Shown: positions 44,163-54,227, counted from the first letter of the stretch. The stretch is DNA of 64,000 nucleotides from Gammaproteobacteria bacterium (GCA_026398875.1 JAPLSB010000003.1:32240-96239), one strand, 5' to 3'. Notes: a model not told the origin generated them from the sequence alone. Program-made: numbers and translations.

Positions 44163-45895
44163 GCGCGCGTCGCCGGTTCTTCCAGCAGTTGCCGTGCCCG
44201 CGCCTGCAGCGCCTGCGCGTCGATCACGCCATTGGCAACACCCGCGATGAAGCGCTCATGCTCGCGCGCCCGCAGCATGGCTTGCGCCAGCGGCAGTTCC
44301 CCGGCCAGCGTGGCCAGCGCCTCGCGCTCGTCGGGCGCGAACTGCAGGCCCGGCGCCGGAATGGCGATCAACGCTCCCGTCAGCACATCGCGCAGGCGCA
44401 TCGGAAACGCCCAGCCCTCGGCGCCCAGCGTGCTGCCGCTGATGGCGGCGAGCTGCAACGGCTGACGCTGGCTGCGCAGTGCCAGGAACAGCGGGTCATC
44501 GGGATCGACGATCAGGCCATCATCGCTACGATCCCCGGCGGAAACGAGTGCATAGCCGGCCGCCTGACGCCCATAAATGCGGACCGCCGGGCTGCCGAGC
44601 GCGAGGCTGATGCGCGCGACGGCCAGCGGCAGCAGCCGTTCCGGCTGCTCGACGTGCAAGCACTCGCGCGCAAAGCTGCGCAATTGCTCGACGCTGCGAT
44701 GCTGGCGCTGGAACAGCAGGCGATCGACCGTCGCCTCCACCGAGCGATGCACGCGATTCAGCGCCAGCGCAACGACCAGCGTGGTGCCAGCCTGCAGCAA
44801 CAGGCTGGCATCGTTGCCCACGGCCAGCTTTTCGATGACCTGCTCCAGCAGCGCCAGCGCGCCGACCACCAGGCCGGTCGTCACGCCGTAGACCAGCGTG
44901 CGATCCACGACGAACGAGATATCCACCAGCCGGTGGCGCAGCACCGCGTAGAGCAGCCCGGCCACGCTGAGCGTAATCAGCACCGACGTCGCGACCAGCC
45001 CCGGAATGCCGAGCGCGGCATAACCCGGCAAGGTCTGGAGCACGATCACCAGAAACACCAGGCTGACGCTCCACAGCACCCAGCGGATGCGCAGGCGCTG
45101 CGCGGCATCGCTGGCGCGGTAGCCCACGACCAGCGCGATGACAGGAAGCGCCGCGAGCAGGATCATCGGGACCTGACGCCACGGGCTCGGGATGTTCAGC
45201 ACCGTGCGAGCGTCGACGACCAGCTGCTGCAGCCGGATCATCGGCAGTGCAAGGTTGCACAGCGCCAGCATTACGAGTGCCCGCCGCAGGCCGCGCCGCC
45301 AGGCCGGGGAAAGGCCATGGCCGCATAGCGCATCGGCGGCGATGAAGAGCCCGGGCATCGTCAGCACCGAGACGAACGCGATGCCGAGCGCGGTCGCCAT
45401 TGCGGCCTTGATTGGCTCGATCGGAAGCCCCTGCAATGCCGATTGCAGGATCACGCCGAGCGCGAACACGCTCAGCCCCCAGGCGGACCAGTCGCGACCG
45501 CGCCACAGCGTGACCAGCAGCAGCGCAACGAAGACCAGCGTGATCGGAACGCTGGTCAGCCCGTTGATCTCGCCGCGACGGCTGCGGTCCTGCGCGGCGG
45601 TCACCGGCACATTGAGGCGCTGGCCGTCGCGCCTGATCACGAGATCGACACGCAGGCCTTCCGGCGGGTTGCTGGAGACGAACAGCGCCGCTCGCGCCTC
45701 GGCGGTCATCGCCGGCAGGTCGAAGACGTCGCCGTCCTGAAGCGGTGCCGGCAGCGCGCTGTCCGGCAGGGCTTGCACTTGCAACGTGCCGTCGGCATCG
45801 CGGGCGAAGCTCAGCGGCAGCGTTGCCGACGGCACGATATTCAACAGCAACGGCAGCGTGACGAGCGCCAGCAGCGTGATGCCGAGACGCAACAT
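44159..45895 (-). CDS. multi-pass membrane sensor-like protein with PDZ-like and GAF-like parts, no output domain
   Basis: The 578-residue protein has a first membrane helix, a periplasmic PDZ-like region (about 25-115, with LQDGDVFDLPAMTAEARAALF), seven or eight further helices to about residue 340, a helical linker (VHRSVEATVDRLLFQRQHRSVEQLRSFARECL), and a GAF-like region (about 420-550). The layout is that of membrane histidine kinases and phosphatases, but no kinase, phosphatase or GGDEF domain follows. I start at the ATG at 45895. Coupled by ATGA to the spermidine-synthase-like gene. Confidence 0.65.
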   Translation of the reverse strand: MLRLGITLLALVTLPLLLNIVPSATLPLSFARDADGTLQVQALPDSALPAPLQDGDVFDLPAMTAEARAALFVSSNPPEGLRVDLVIRRDGQRLNVPVTAAQDRSRRGEINGLTSVPITLVFVALLLVTLWRGRDWSAWGLSVFALGVILQSALQGLPIEPIKAAMATALGIAFVSVLTMPGLFIAADALCGHGLSPAWRRGLRRALVMLALCNLALPMIRLQQLVVDARTVLNIPSPWRQVPMILLAALPVIALVVGYRASDAAQRLRIRWVLWSVSLVFLVIVLQTLPGYAALGIPGLVATSVLITLSVAGLLYAVLRHRLVDISFVVDRTLVYGVTTGLVVGALALLEQVIEKLAVGNDASLLLQAGTTLVVALALNRVHRSVEATVDRLLFQRQHRSVEQLRSFARECLHVEQPERLLPLAVARISLALGSPAVRIYGRQAAGYALVSAGDRSDDGLIVDPDDPLFLALRSQRQPLQLAAISGSTLGAEGWAFPMRLRDVLTGALIAIPAPGLQFAPDEREALATLAGELPLAQAMLRAREHERFIAGVANGVIDAQALQARARQLLEEPATRA

Positions 45896-45947
45896 CAAGC
45901 CGCGCCAGCGACTCAGGCCCGGCGGGGTCGTACCCGGAGTGGGGGAC

Positions 45948-48900
45948 CTAGCCACTCTGCGACAGCAGCCGCGCATTGCCGCCGACGGCGGACGTGTTGA
46001 TGGTCAGCGTGCGTTCGCTGACGAAGCGCAGCAGGTAGTGCGGGCCGCCGGCTTTCGGGCCCGTGCCGGACAAGCCTTCGCCGCCGAACGGCTGCACGCC
46101 GACCACCGCACCGGTCATACCGCGGTTGACGTAGACGTTGCCGACCCGCGCCCGCGACTGCACGCGCCGCCAGGTGCCTTCGATGCGGCTGTGCACGCCC
46201 AAGGTCAGGCCGTAGCCGGACACATTGACGGCGTCGACCACGGCGTCGATGCGCCGCGATGAAAAGCGCGCGACATGCAGGATCGGCCCGAAGTGTTCCT
46301 CGTGCAGCACGTCCAGCCCGGCGATCTCGATCGCGGTTGGCGCGACAAAGCTGCCGTGCGCGCAGCCGTCCGGCAGCGGCAGCGTTTCGATGACGCGGCC
46401 CTGGCCGTCGGCGCTGATCGCGGCGACATGCGCTTCGAGCCGGGCTTGGGCATCGAGGTCGATCACCGGCCCGATGTCGGTCGCGAGCTTGGCTGGATCG
46501 CCCGGCTTCAGCTCGCGCATCGCGCCGCGAAGCATCGCGATGGTCTTGTCGGCGATGTCATCCTGCAGGTACAGCAGGCGCAGTGCCGAGCAGCGCTGCC
46601 CGGCCGAGCCGAACGCCGAGTGCATCGCGTCCTTGACCACCTGCTCGGGCAGTGCCGAGGAGTCGGCGATCATCACGTTCTGGCCGCCGGTTTCGGCGAT
46701 CAGCGTGGCGATCGGCCCCGGGCGTGCGGCCAGCGTGCGGTTGATGGCGCGGGCGACTTCGCTGGAGCCTGTAAATGCGACCCCAGCCACCTGCGGGCTG
46801 GCGACCAGCGCGGCACCCAGCGCGCCATCGCCGAGCAGGCACTGGAACACATAGCTGGGCACACCGGCGGCGCGCAGCAGTTGTGCCATCAGGCTGGCGA
46901 TCAGCGGCGTCTGTTCGGCCGGCTTGGCGATCACCGGATTGCCGGCGACCAGCGCCGCCGCGATCTGGCCGGTGAAGATCGCCAGCGGGAAGTTCCACGG
47001 GCTGATGCAGACGAACAGGCCGCGGCCATGCAGCTGCAGTTCGTTGTGCTCGCCGGTCGGGCCCGGCAGCGCTTCCGGATGGGCCAGCAGGCGGCGCGCG
47101 CTGGCGGCGTAGTAGCGCAGGAAGTCGACCGCTTCGCGAACTTCGGCAATGGCATCGGGCAGGGTCTTGCCGGCTTCGCTCACCAGCAGGCGCAGGAACG
47201 GTGCGCGATGGGCCTCAAGGCGATCGGCCGCGCGCTCGAGCATCGCGGCGCGGGACTCCACCGGTGTCGCTGCCCAGCGTTCGAAAGAACCGATCGCGGC
47301 GGCGACCACATCCGGCACCTGCGCCACATCGAACGGCAGCCATTCGCCGATCCGCTGACGCCGATCGGCCGGGTTCAGCAGCGGCAACGGCTGGCCGCGC
47401 GTGGCGAGGCCGTCGTAGCACAGCGACGCGGCGTGGCTCGGGACATCAGCCAGCTGCAGTTCGCGCGACAGCGTCGCAGCGGCCAGTTCGTCGGCCAGAT
47501 TCAGGCCGGCCGAATTACGCCGCGTCGCGCCGAACAGCTCGCAGGGCAACGGCAGGCCGGGGTTCGGCTTGACCGCCAGCGCCCGAACGAATGCGACCGG
47601 ATCGGCAACCAGCTGCTCGGGCGGCATGTCCTCGTCGAAGATGCGGTTGACGAACGACGTGTTGGCGCCGTTTTCGAGCAGGCGCCGCACGAGGTACGGC
47701 AGCAGGTCGGCATGGCTGCCGACCGGTGCATAGACGCGGCACGGCAGCGCGCAGTCCTCGCGCACCACGTCGTACAGCGCTTCGCCCATGCCGTGCAGGC
47801 GCTGGAACTCGAAGCCGGCCATCGCGCCGCCGATGCCTTCGCTGGCATAGGCCTTCACGGCGGCGACGGTATGCGCGTTGTGGGTGGCCAGCTGCGGATA
47901 GAAGACATCGCGCGCGGCCAGCAGCCGGCGAGCACAGGCCAGATAGGCGACATCGGTATTGGCCTTGCGCGTGTACACCGGATAACCGGGCAGCCCGGCT
48001 TCCTGCGCGCGCTTGACCTCGGTGTCCCAGTACGCGCCCTTGACCAGGCGCACCGGAATCCGTCGGCCGACCTCGCGCGCGAGGCTTTCCAGCCATTCGA
48101 TCACCGCCAGCCCGCGCTTCTGGAACGCCTGCACGGCAAGGCCGAAGCCGTCCCAGTGGTTCAGGCTCGGATCGCGATAGACCGCTTCGAAGACATCGAG
48201 CGACAGCGACAGGCGGTCGGCCTCTTCGGCATCGACGCACAGGCTGATGCCCGACGCCCGTGCCGACTGCGCCAGCAGCAGCAGCCGCGGTGTCAGTTCT
48301 TCAAGCACTCGCGTGCGCTGCGCCTGCTCGTAACGAGGATGCAGCGCCGACAGCTTCACCGAGATACCCGGCCGCGCCTCGACACTGCCGCCGAGGCTGC
48401 GCGCCGCTTCGCCAATGGCATTGATCGCGTCGCGATAGGCCGCGAGGTAGCGATCGGCATCGGCAGCGGTCAGCGCCGCTTCGCCGAGCATGTCGTAGGA
48501 ATGCCGGTACGGCCGCTGCTCCTTGCTCTGTGCGGCATCCAGCGCTTCGCTGATCGTGCGGCCCATGACGAACTGGCTGCCCATCATCCGCATTGCCGAA
48601 CGGATCGCCAGCCGCACGACCGGCTCGGTCGAGCGATTGACCAGCCGCGACCACGCCGCCTTGAACGAGCCGGCGTCTTCCGCTGCCGGCGCGCGGACGA
48701 TGCGCCCGGTCAGCATCAGCCCCCAGGTGCTGGCGTTGACGAACAGCGATTCGGAATGGCCGAGGTGGGTTTCCCAGTCGGCATCGGCGAGCTTGTCGGC
48801 AATGAGCTTTTCTGCCGTCTCGTCGTCCGGAATGCGCAGCAGCGCTTCGGCGAGGCACATCAGCAGTACGCCTTCGTCGGATGACAGGTCGTACTCGCGC

Positions 48901-49139
48901 ATGAAGGCATCGAGCGCGCTCTGGGTGTCCTTGAGCTTGCGTACGCGGCGCACCCAGCCGGCGGCGGTGCTCACCACCTGCGCAGCGCGCTCGGCCGGCA
49001 GTTCGGCGATCGCCAGCAGGCGGTTCACCAGCGTGGTCTCGTCGGCCAGATAGTGGTCGGCGATGGCGGCACGCAGCGGGCTGCGCTGGGGTGCGGCGTG
49101 GTCGAAAACGAAGGCAGGCAGCGTTTCGGGCGCGTTCAT
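45948..49139 (-). CDS. putA: proline utilisation A: proline dehydrogenase / P5C dehydrogenase
   Basis: PutA oxidises proline to glutamate in two steps. The 1063-residue protein has a proline dehydrogenase barrel (about 170-480, with RKANTDVAYLACARRLL and FEFQRLHGMGEALYD) and an aldehyde dehydrogenase domain (about 560-1040, with AETGGQNVMI and GSAGQRCSALR for the catalytic Glu and Cys). It lacks the N-terminal ribbon-helix-helix domain of E. coli PutA (1320 residues), so it should not repress its own gene. Two in-frame ATGs (49148, 49139) are possible starts. Divergent from the serine hydrolase. Confidence 0.96.
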   Translation of the reverse strand: MNAPETLPAFVFDHAAPQRSPLRAAIADHYLADETTLVNRLLAIAELPAERAAQVVSTAAGWVRRVRKLKDTQSALDAFMREYDLSSDEGVLLMCLAEALLRIPDDETAEKLIADKLADADWETHLGHSESLFVNASTWGLMLTGRIVRAPAAEDAGSFKAAWSRLVNRSTEPVVRLAIRSAMRMMGSQFVMGRTISEALDAAQSKEQRPYRHSYDMLGEAALTAADADRYLAAYRDAINAIGEAARSLGGSVEARPGISVKLSALHPRYEQAQRTRVLEELTPRLLLLAQSARASGISLCVDAEEADRLSLSLDVFEAVYRDPSLNHWDGFGLAVQAFQKRGLAVIEWLESLAREVGRRIPVRLVKGAYWDTEVKRAQEAGLPGYPVYTRKANTDVAYLACARRLLAARDVFYPQLATHNAHTVAAVKAYASEGIGGAMAGFEFQRLHGMGEALYDVVREDCALPCRVYAPVGSHADLLPYLVRRLLENGANTSFVNRIFDEDMPPEQLVADPVAFVRALAVKPNPGLPLPCELFGATRRNSAGLNLADELAAATLSRELQLADVPSHAASLCYDGLATRGQPLPLLNPADRRQRIGEWLPFDVAQVPDVVAAAIGSFERWAATPVESRAAMLERAADRLEAHRAPFLRLLVSEAGKTLPDAIAEVREAVDFLRYYAASARRLLAHPEALPGPTGEHNELQLHGRGLFVCISPWNFPLAIFTGQIAAALVAGNPVIAKPAEQTPLIASLMAQLLRAAGVPSYVFQCLLGDGALGAALVASPQVAGVAFTGSSEVARAINRTLAARPGPIATLIAETGGQNVMIADSSALPEQVVKDAMHSAFGSAGQRCSALRLLYLQDDIADKTIAMLRGAMRELKPGDPAKLATDIGPVIDLDAQARLEAHVAAISADGQGRVIETLPLPDGCAHGSFVAPTAIEIAGLDVLHEEHFGPILHVARFSSRRIDAVVDAVNVSGYGLTLGVHSRIEGTWRRVQSRARVGNVYVNRGMTGAVVGVQPFGGEGLSGTGPKAGGPHYLLRFVSERTLTINTSAVGGNARLLSQSG

Positions 49140-49334
49140 GCATGGCATCCATCGGGCCGGCGCGACATCAGGTCGCGGGAAAGCGGCGCGCCATTATGAA
49201 GCGTGACGGCAGCCGGGCACGGATGGCATGGCTGGCCGCTGAAAAGGGCATCCCCCCGATATTCAGCGCCGGGGCGCGTGGCGATACTCGACCCCGCAAA
49301 CAGAACAACAAACCCCGATGCGAGGAGATTTCCG

Positions 49335-50504
49335 ATGAGCCTGAACAGCGCACTCGACGCCCTGCTGAAAGCCAGCACCGAGCACGGCGACATTCCCGGC
49401 GTGATCGCCACCGTGGCCGATCGCAGCGGCGTGATCTACGAGGGCGCAGCCGGCGTGCGCGCCACCGGCGGCAGCACGCCGATGACCATGGATACCTTCA
49501 TCTGGTTTGCGTCGATGACCAAGGCGGTGACCGGTGCGGCAGCGATGCAGCTGGTCGAGCAGGGCAAGCTCGATCTCGACGCGCCGGCCGCGAAAGTGCT
49601 GCCGGAGCTCGGCAAGATCCAGGTGCGCACCGGCTGGAACGCCGACGGCACGCCGATCCTGAGGGCGCCGAAGTCGCCAGTGACCTTGCGCAACCTGCTG
49701 ACGCACACCAGCGGTTTCGCTTACGAAATCTTCAACGCCGATGTCGTCCGCGAGCTGGAAAGCGCCGGTGCCGGCAATGTCATCAGCGGCACGCACGCCA
49801 CGATGAACCGCGCGCTGGTTCGTGATCCCGGCACTGCCTGGGAGTACTCGGTCGGCATCGACTGGGCCGGCCGGATGGTCGAGGCCGCCAGCGGCCTGCG
49901 GCTGCGTGACTACATGGCCAAGCACATCTTCGCGCCGCTGGGCATGAGTGACGTGACGTTCCAGGCCAGCGAAGAGCAGCTGGCGCGCGCATCGGCGATG
50001 CATGCGCGGCTTCCGGATGGCTCGCTGGTCGCCATTCCGTTCGGCATTCCGCCCAATCCGGAAGTCGACATGGGTGGCCACGCGCTGTCCGGCCGGGTGC
50101 CGCACTACCTGCGCTTCTGCCAGGCGATCCTCAACGGCGGTGTGCTGGACGGTAATCGCATCCTGTCGCCGACCACGGTCGAGCTGATGGGCATGAACCA
50201 CATCGGCGACATCAAGATCGGCGAGCTGTTCTCGGCGATGCCGACGCTGTCGAACAACTGTCACCTGCATCCCGGCATCGATCTGAAGTGGGGCCTTAGC
50301 TTCATCCTCAATGTGCAAGCCACGCCGGAAGGGCGCGCGCCCGGCACCATGGCCTGGGCCGGCCTGCCGAACGCCTACTACTGGATCGACCGCAAGACCG
50401 GCGTCACCGTGGTGATCGCCACCCAGATCATGCCGTTCTGGGATGCCAAGGTTCGCGCCATGTGCGACGAATTCGAACGGCAGGTCTACAAGCAGATCGG
50501 CTGA
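49335..50504 (+). CDS. beta-lactamase-fold serine hydrolase (class C-like esterase)
   Basis: The 389-residue protein has the SxxK motif S60-M-T-K63 in FASMTKAVTGAAAM and a Tyr motif Y171-S-V (normally YxN) in WEYSVGIDWAGRM. There is no signal peptide, so it is cytoplasmic, which fits EstB-like esterases rather than penicillin-binding proteins or antibiotic resistance. The ATG at 49335 has AGGAG upstream. Substrate unknown; proline link with divergent putA is not implied. Confidence 0.9.
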   Translation: MSLNSALDALLKASTEHGDIPGVIATVADRSGVIYEGAAGVRATGGSTPMTMDTFIWFASMTKAVTGAAAMQLVEQGKLDLDAPAAKVLPELGKIQVRTGWNADGTPILRAPKSPVTLRNLLTHTSGFAYEIFNADVVRELESAGAGNVISGTHATMNRALVRDPGTAWEYSVGIDWAGRMVEAASGLRLRDYMAKHIFAPLGMSDVTFQASEEQLARASAMHARLPDGSLVAIPFGIPPNPEVDMGGHALSGRVPHYLRFCQAILNGGVLDGNRILSPTTVELMGMNHIGDIKIGELFSAMPTLSNNCHLHPGIDLKWGLSFILNVQATPEGRAPGTMAWAGLPNAYYWIDRKTGVTVVIATQIMPFWDAKVRAMCDEFERQVYKQIG

Positions 50505-50529
50505 TTCGACGAGCGCGGCTGCAGCCGGG

Positions 50530-50546
50530 CCGCCGCACTGCGGCGG
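50530..50546. terminator. hairpin after the serine hydrolase gene
   Basis: CCGCCGC-ACT-GCGGCGG, a perfect 7-bp GC stem 26 bases past the stop codon, flanked by a GGCTGCAGC repeat that may lengthen it. No T run. Confidence 0.45.
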
Positions 50547-50691
50547 ATCGGCTGCAGCGGGACACCTGGGGACGCTAAAAGCGACAAGTCTTCGATGTCG
50601 ACATTGCCGGGAAATAACTATTTCCGCTCTGTCCGCATGTCAATGTCGGTCCCAACAGGCAGGATTGCCTGATTCCCCAGGGTGAATCCAG

Positions 50692-51732
50692 ATGCCATCA
50701 GGCGGTTCGTTGCTGCGTTTCTGCTGCGCTTTTTTGTTTGCCGGTCTGTTCGCCTGCGGTTTTGCAGGTGCCGATGCGGCCCCTATGCGACCGGCAAGTG
50801 CTGCCCCAACGGGCCCTTCGACGATTGATCCGGATGCCGTTCCGACGGAAGCGGAGTTCCTCGGCGGGCTGCTTGGCCCGATCGGCATCATCGGCGGCAT
50901 CGTCATCCCGACGCCGGGCACCGAGATCGCCACCGGCACGCTGGTCTGGGGCGGCCTGCTGCGCAGCTACCTCGTCATCCGTCCGATCGGCGCACCAGCG
51001 GGTGCGCCGGTACTGATGCTGCTGCATCCGCGCGCCCAGTCGCCGGCGCGCACCGCCAATCTCACGCGCGCAGGACGCCTGGCCGCCGATTACGGCGCCT
51101 GGGTCTACCTGCCAGCGGCCGTGGCGGCGATCTGGGCCGACAACCCGACGACCGGGCGGGTGGACGACGTCGGCTTCCTTGAAGCGCTGGTTGCGCGCGA
51201 AGTGGCCAGCCACGGGCTCGATGACCGCCGTGTCTACGCGGCCGGCTATTCGAATGGCGGTTTCATGGTGCAGCGCCTGGCCTGCGAACGCCCCTCTCTG
51301 CTCGCGGGCATCGCCATCGTCGCGGCCACGCTGCGCGACGGCGTGGCCGGCCGCTGCGCCGGCAGGGGGCGGATGCCGGCGGTGATGTTCAACGGCAGCC
51401 TCGATCTGCTGACCCCGTACAACGGATCGCCGGGCCAGAGAAGCGCACCGGAAACGGCCGCATTCTGGGCTGCACGCAACCAGTGCGCGCCGGGCGATGT
51501 CGCTGCAACGGCTCTGCCTGACCGCGATACTCGCGACGGCACCACGGCATCGGTCAGTCGCTACAACCGCTGTGTCGACAGCACCGTGGCGCTGTACACG
51601 ATCAACAACGGCGGCCATACCTGGCCCGGCACCGAGCAGGTCGCCTACACGCTGGGGCTGGGGGCGACATCGGGTGATGTCGACGCCACCCTCGAGCTGT
51701 GGAGGCAACTGCTGCCGTACCGGCGCCGCTAG
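50692..51732 (+). CDS. secreted PHB-depolymerase-like esterase (LpqC family)
   Basis: The 346-residue protein has a hydrophobic N-terminus (about 7-28, possible lipobox FAC or cleavage after ADA), and an alpha/beta hydrolase domain with GYSNGG (nucleophile S187), FNGSLDLLTPY (D238) and NNGGHTWPG (His) as the triad. This set is typical of poly(3-hydroxybutyrate) depolymerase-like and feruloyl-esterase-like proteins. An upstream 187-base gap holds the promoter. It could act on polyesters or plant esters; substrate unknown. Confidence 0.87.
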   Translation: MPSGGSLLRFCCAFLFAGLFACGFAGADAAPMRPASAAPTGPSTIDPDAVPTEAEFLGGLLGPIGIIGGIVIPTPGTEIATGTLVWGGLLRSYLVIRPIGAPAGAPVLMLLHPRAQSPARTANLTRAGRLAADYGAWVYLPAAVAAIWADNPTTGRVDDVGFLEALVAREVASHGLDDRRVYAAGYSNGGFMVQRLACERPSLLAGIAIVAATLRDGVAGRCAGRGRMPAVMFNGSLDLLTPYNGSPGQRSAPETAAFWAARNQCAPGDVAATALPDRDTRDGTTASVSRYNRCVDSTVALYTINNGGHTWPGTEQVAYTLGLGATSGDVDATLELWRQLLPYRRR

Positions 51733-51774
51733 TTGCCGGCAACGCGCCAGCCGGCTAGCGGTGCCGGCCGGCGC

Positions 51775-52875
51775 TCATGGCATCGGATCGAGCAGCCCGG
51801 TCAGTCCCAGTGGCTGATAAGGCCCGATCAGCAACTGCTCCATCACGCCGTAGCCCTGCCGCACGCGTCCGCTGGCGTCGGTCAGCGTCGCGTGCACGAA
51901 GGCCTGGATGTGCGTGTACGGCGGGGCATGGGTCTTGATGTCGGCCGTGCGGATTACGTCGTAGCCGATGGCCAGCGGCCCCTTGTTCAGGCCGTGCGCC
52001 CAGTCCGGATTGAAGTAGCCGAGACCCGTCATGAAGAACGGCCACTTCACCGTGACGTCGATCCGGCTCTCATCGCCGTTGCGGTGCACGAGTTTGAATA
52101 CGGCCGCTTCGGCATGACGCGTGCCGGACGGGATGCACAGGGCTGACGTGGCGCGTCGCAGGTGCTCGACATCGCTGCCACCGCGCTTGCCGATCACCGC
52201 GTCGGTATTCCACGGCTCGCCATGCTCGTCGGCATTCAGGTGGTACAGCACGTAGCCATCGTCGAAATGCAGCGGTGACCAGATCCAGTGGAACTGCGAA
52301 AAGTGTGGCGGATCCATTGGCTGCGGATCGGCGAGCCCGATCGGCCGCACGCCCCATGAACGATCACGCGTGCCGCAGGTGCCGGCCACATCGATGCGCC
52401 GGCCGTTGAGCTCGATCCAGCCGCTGTAGTCGCCTTGCTGGGTCAGCCGGGTCAGATCCATGAACATCCGCGGGCCATTGCGGCGCGTGTAGCGCGGTTC
52501 TTCGAGCACGTCCGCGTAGCCGGTGAACAGCAGGTCGGCCTTGATGCCGTGCTCGGCGCAATCGACGCGAACGCGCAACTGCTGCAGCGGCACCACGACA
52601 TCGACGGCGATCGGGCCGACCTGGGTATCCATGCGCTCCATCTTCAGGTGCCGCGAGGCATGCAGGTTGTGCTGCACGCCATCGACGACCACGCAGAACG
52701 CGGCGTCCATGATGTTCAGCAGCGGGTAGACGCCGAGTGCCGCTGCAAAGAACAGCGTGCCTTCCCGGTTGTAGCCGTTGAAGAAGTAGCGGTCGTAGAA
52801 GTTGCGATCGGTGCCTGCGTAGGCAATCGGCTCGGCGGTCTGGTGAATCGGGTAATCGTCGCCCTTGGTCAGCAT
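51775..52875 (-). CDS. conserved protein of unknown function (AttH/CrtC-like shape)
   Basis: The 366-residue protein has no signal peptide and no motif I can assign. It is rich in aromatic beta strands (FYDRYFFNGYNREGTLFFAAALGVYP near the start; HWIWSPLHFDDGYVLYHL in the middle; SWGVRPIG), which resembles the double lipocalin-like fold of AttH/CrtC hydratases and DUF7064/7065 proteins. The ATG at 52875 has GGAG upstream. It lies 14 bases after the phosphotransferase gene, in one operon; such pairs occur in lipid/steroid degradation regions. Confidence 0.7.
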   Translation of the reverse strand: MLTKGDDYPIHQTAEPIAYAGTDRNFYDRYFFNGYNREGTLFFAAALGVYPLLNIMDAAFCVVVDGVQHNLHASRHLKMERMDTQVGPIAVDVVVPLQQLRVRVDCAEHGIKADLLFTGYADVLEEPRYTRRNGPRMFMDLTRLTQQGDYSGWIELNGRRIDVAGTCGTRDRSWGVRPIGLADPQPMDPPHFSQFHWIWSPLHFDDGYVLYHLNADEHGEPWNTDAVIGKRGGSDVEHLRRATSALCIPSGTRHAEAAVFKLVHRNGDESRIDVTVKWPFFMTGLGYFNPDWAHGLNKGPLAIGYDVIRTADIKTHAPPYTHIQAFVHATLTDASGRVRQGYGVMEQLLIGPYQPLGLTGLLDPMP

Positions 52876-52889
52876 GATCAACGCTCCGT

Positions 52890-54005
52890 TCAGCGAATCA
52901 GCGACAGCGTGCCGAGGTCGATCATCTGCTGGGCATGACGGTTGATCATCGTGCTCAGCATCTGGTCGCCGCGTTCGGTCGGCGTGGTGATCGCCGCGCC
53001 GACCACGGCCATGATCAGGCCATGGGCGGCGGTCAGCCGGTAGTCGTGCCAGCAGCGTTCCCAGCTGTAATCGCGAATGCCGCGTGCCAGCAGCGCGTCG
53101 TGATAGCGGCGGGCCAGCCGTTCCTCGTGGGCGCGGCGATCATCGGCCAGCAAGCCGGCACCAATGAAGTACGTGACATCGAGCACGCCCGGGCCGGCCA
53201 TCAATGTCTGCCAGTCGAGCGCGGCAACCGGCGTCGTCCCGCCGCGCGCATCGAACAGGATGTTGTCGAGCCGGTAATCGTGATGGGTGATCGTGAACGG
53301 CGGCGTCTGGCGCTCGAACCAGGTGCTGATCAAGGCCGCGAAGGCATCGAGGATCGCCGGCACGCCCGGCTCCAGCAGCGCGGCGAAACGGGTCTTGATC
53401 ATCTCGACGCAGGGCGGGAACTGCAGGGTGTAGAGCCCGACCATCTGCGCACGCGCCATCCACGGCTGCGCCAGTACCGAAGAGTCGTCCCAGACCGCGG
53501 CATGGATCGCGGCCGCTGCATCGAGTGCGGCCTCGGCATCGGCCACGCTGCAGCCGCTCAGCTGGTCGCCGCCGCGCGCCGGTGCAAGATCCTCGAACAG
53601 CAGGCAGAACATCGCGCCGTCGGCGCTGACATCCGCGAACAGCGTCGTCGGCACTGCGCTGCCGATGCGCGGTGCGACCTCCTGATAGAAGCGCGTCTCG
53701 CGCAGGTACAGGCCGAGCGCGGCGCCGGAGGCACGGCTGGTTTCGCCGGCGGCCTGCAGCTTCGCAACCAGGCTCGACGGCGCGCGCGGATCGGCGTGGT
53801 CGTAGTCGAGCGCGATGCGCAGGTTGGTGCCGAGCATGCCGTTGCCGACGGGCTTCTGCGTGGTCGAGACGACGCGCGCCGTCCCCAGCCGACCTGCCGT
53901 GCGCAGCACCGTGGTCAGCCATTCCGGCGTCAACCCGGCAGGACCGTCGATCAGCGGGTGGCCGGCGGCCGGATCGTGGCGCAGCGGCAGCGTCGGGGTG
54001 TTCAT
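52890..54005 (-). CDS. aminoglycoside phosphotransferase-like kinase
   Basis: The 371-residue protein has the protein-kinase-like APH fold: an N-terminal lobe (about 30-110), the catalytic loop ITHHDYRLDNILFD (about 232-245, with the HxDxxxxN pattern) and ALDWQ for the metal-binding Asp. Relatives include acyl-CoA dehydrogenase-linked kinases and ecdysteroid-kinase-like proteins; antibiotic resistance is not implied. [11 protein letters not shown] upstream of the ATG at 54005. First gene of a pair with the AttH-like protein. Confidence 0.87.
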   Translation of the reverse strand: MNTPTLPLRHDPAAGHPLIDGPAGLTPEWLTTVLRTAGRLGTARVVSTTQKPVGNGMLGTNLRIALDYDHADPRAPSSLVAKLQAAGETSRASGAALGLYLRETRFYQEVAPRIGSAVPTTLFADVSADGAMFCLLFEDLAPARGGDQLSGCSVADAEAALDAAAAIHAAVWDDSSVLAQPWMARAQMVGLYTLQFPPCVEMIKTRFAALLEPGVPAILDAFAALISTWFERQTPPFTITHHDYRLDNILFDARGGTTPVAALDWQTLMAGPGVLDVTYFIGAGLLADDRRAHEERLARRYHDALLARGIRDYSWERCWHDYRLTAAHGLIMAVVGAAITTPTERGDQMLSTMINRHAQQMIDLGTLSLIR

Positions 54006-54227
54006 CTGGGTCTCCTCTCGAATTCTGGTTATGGATGCAGCCGCCGGATGACATACCGGTCGCGAATTTAAGTAGCCCGTCTTTGGTGTGGCACGGATTG
54101 AAACGCGACGTCCCGCGAGAACCCGTCGCAAACACCATCCAGCCGCGCCACCGACAGTCAGACGTTCCTCGCATTAATCATTTTCTTGACGCGCTCGATC
54201 TGCTGCGGGCGAAAAATCGTTGCTGTT

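Noticed and set aside
46275..48884. Long plus-strand frame opposite putA
   Set aside because: Antisense shadow of putA; no domain and no ribosome site.
49335..50504. Beta-lactamase antibiotic resistance gene
   Set aside because: No signal peptide, and Tyr motif is YSV not YxN; closer to cytoplasmic esterases.
52890..54005. Aminoglycoside resistance kinase
   Set aside because: Only the general kinase-like fold is shared; context points to lipid or other metabolism.
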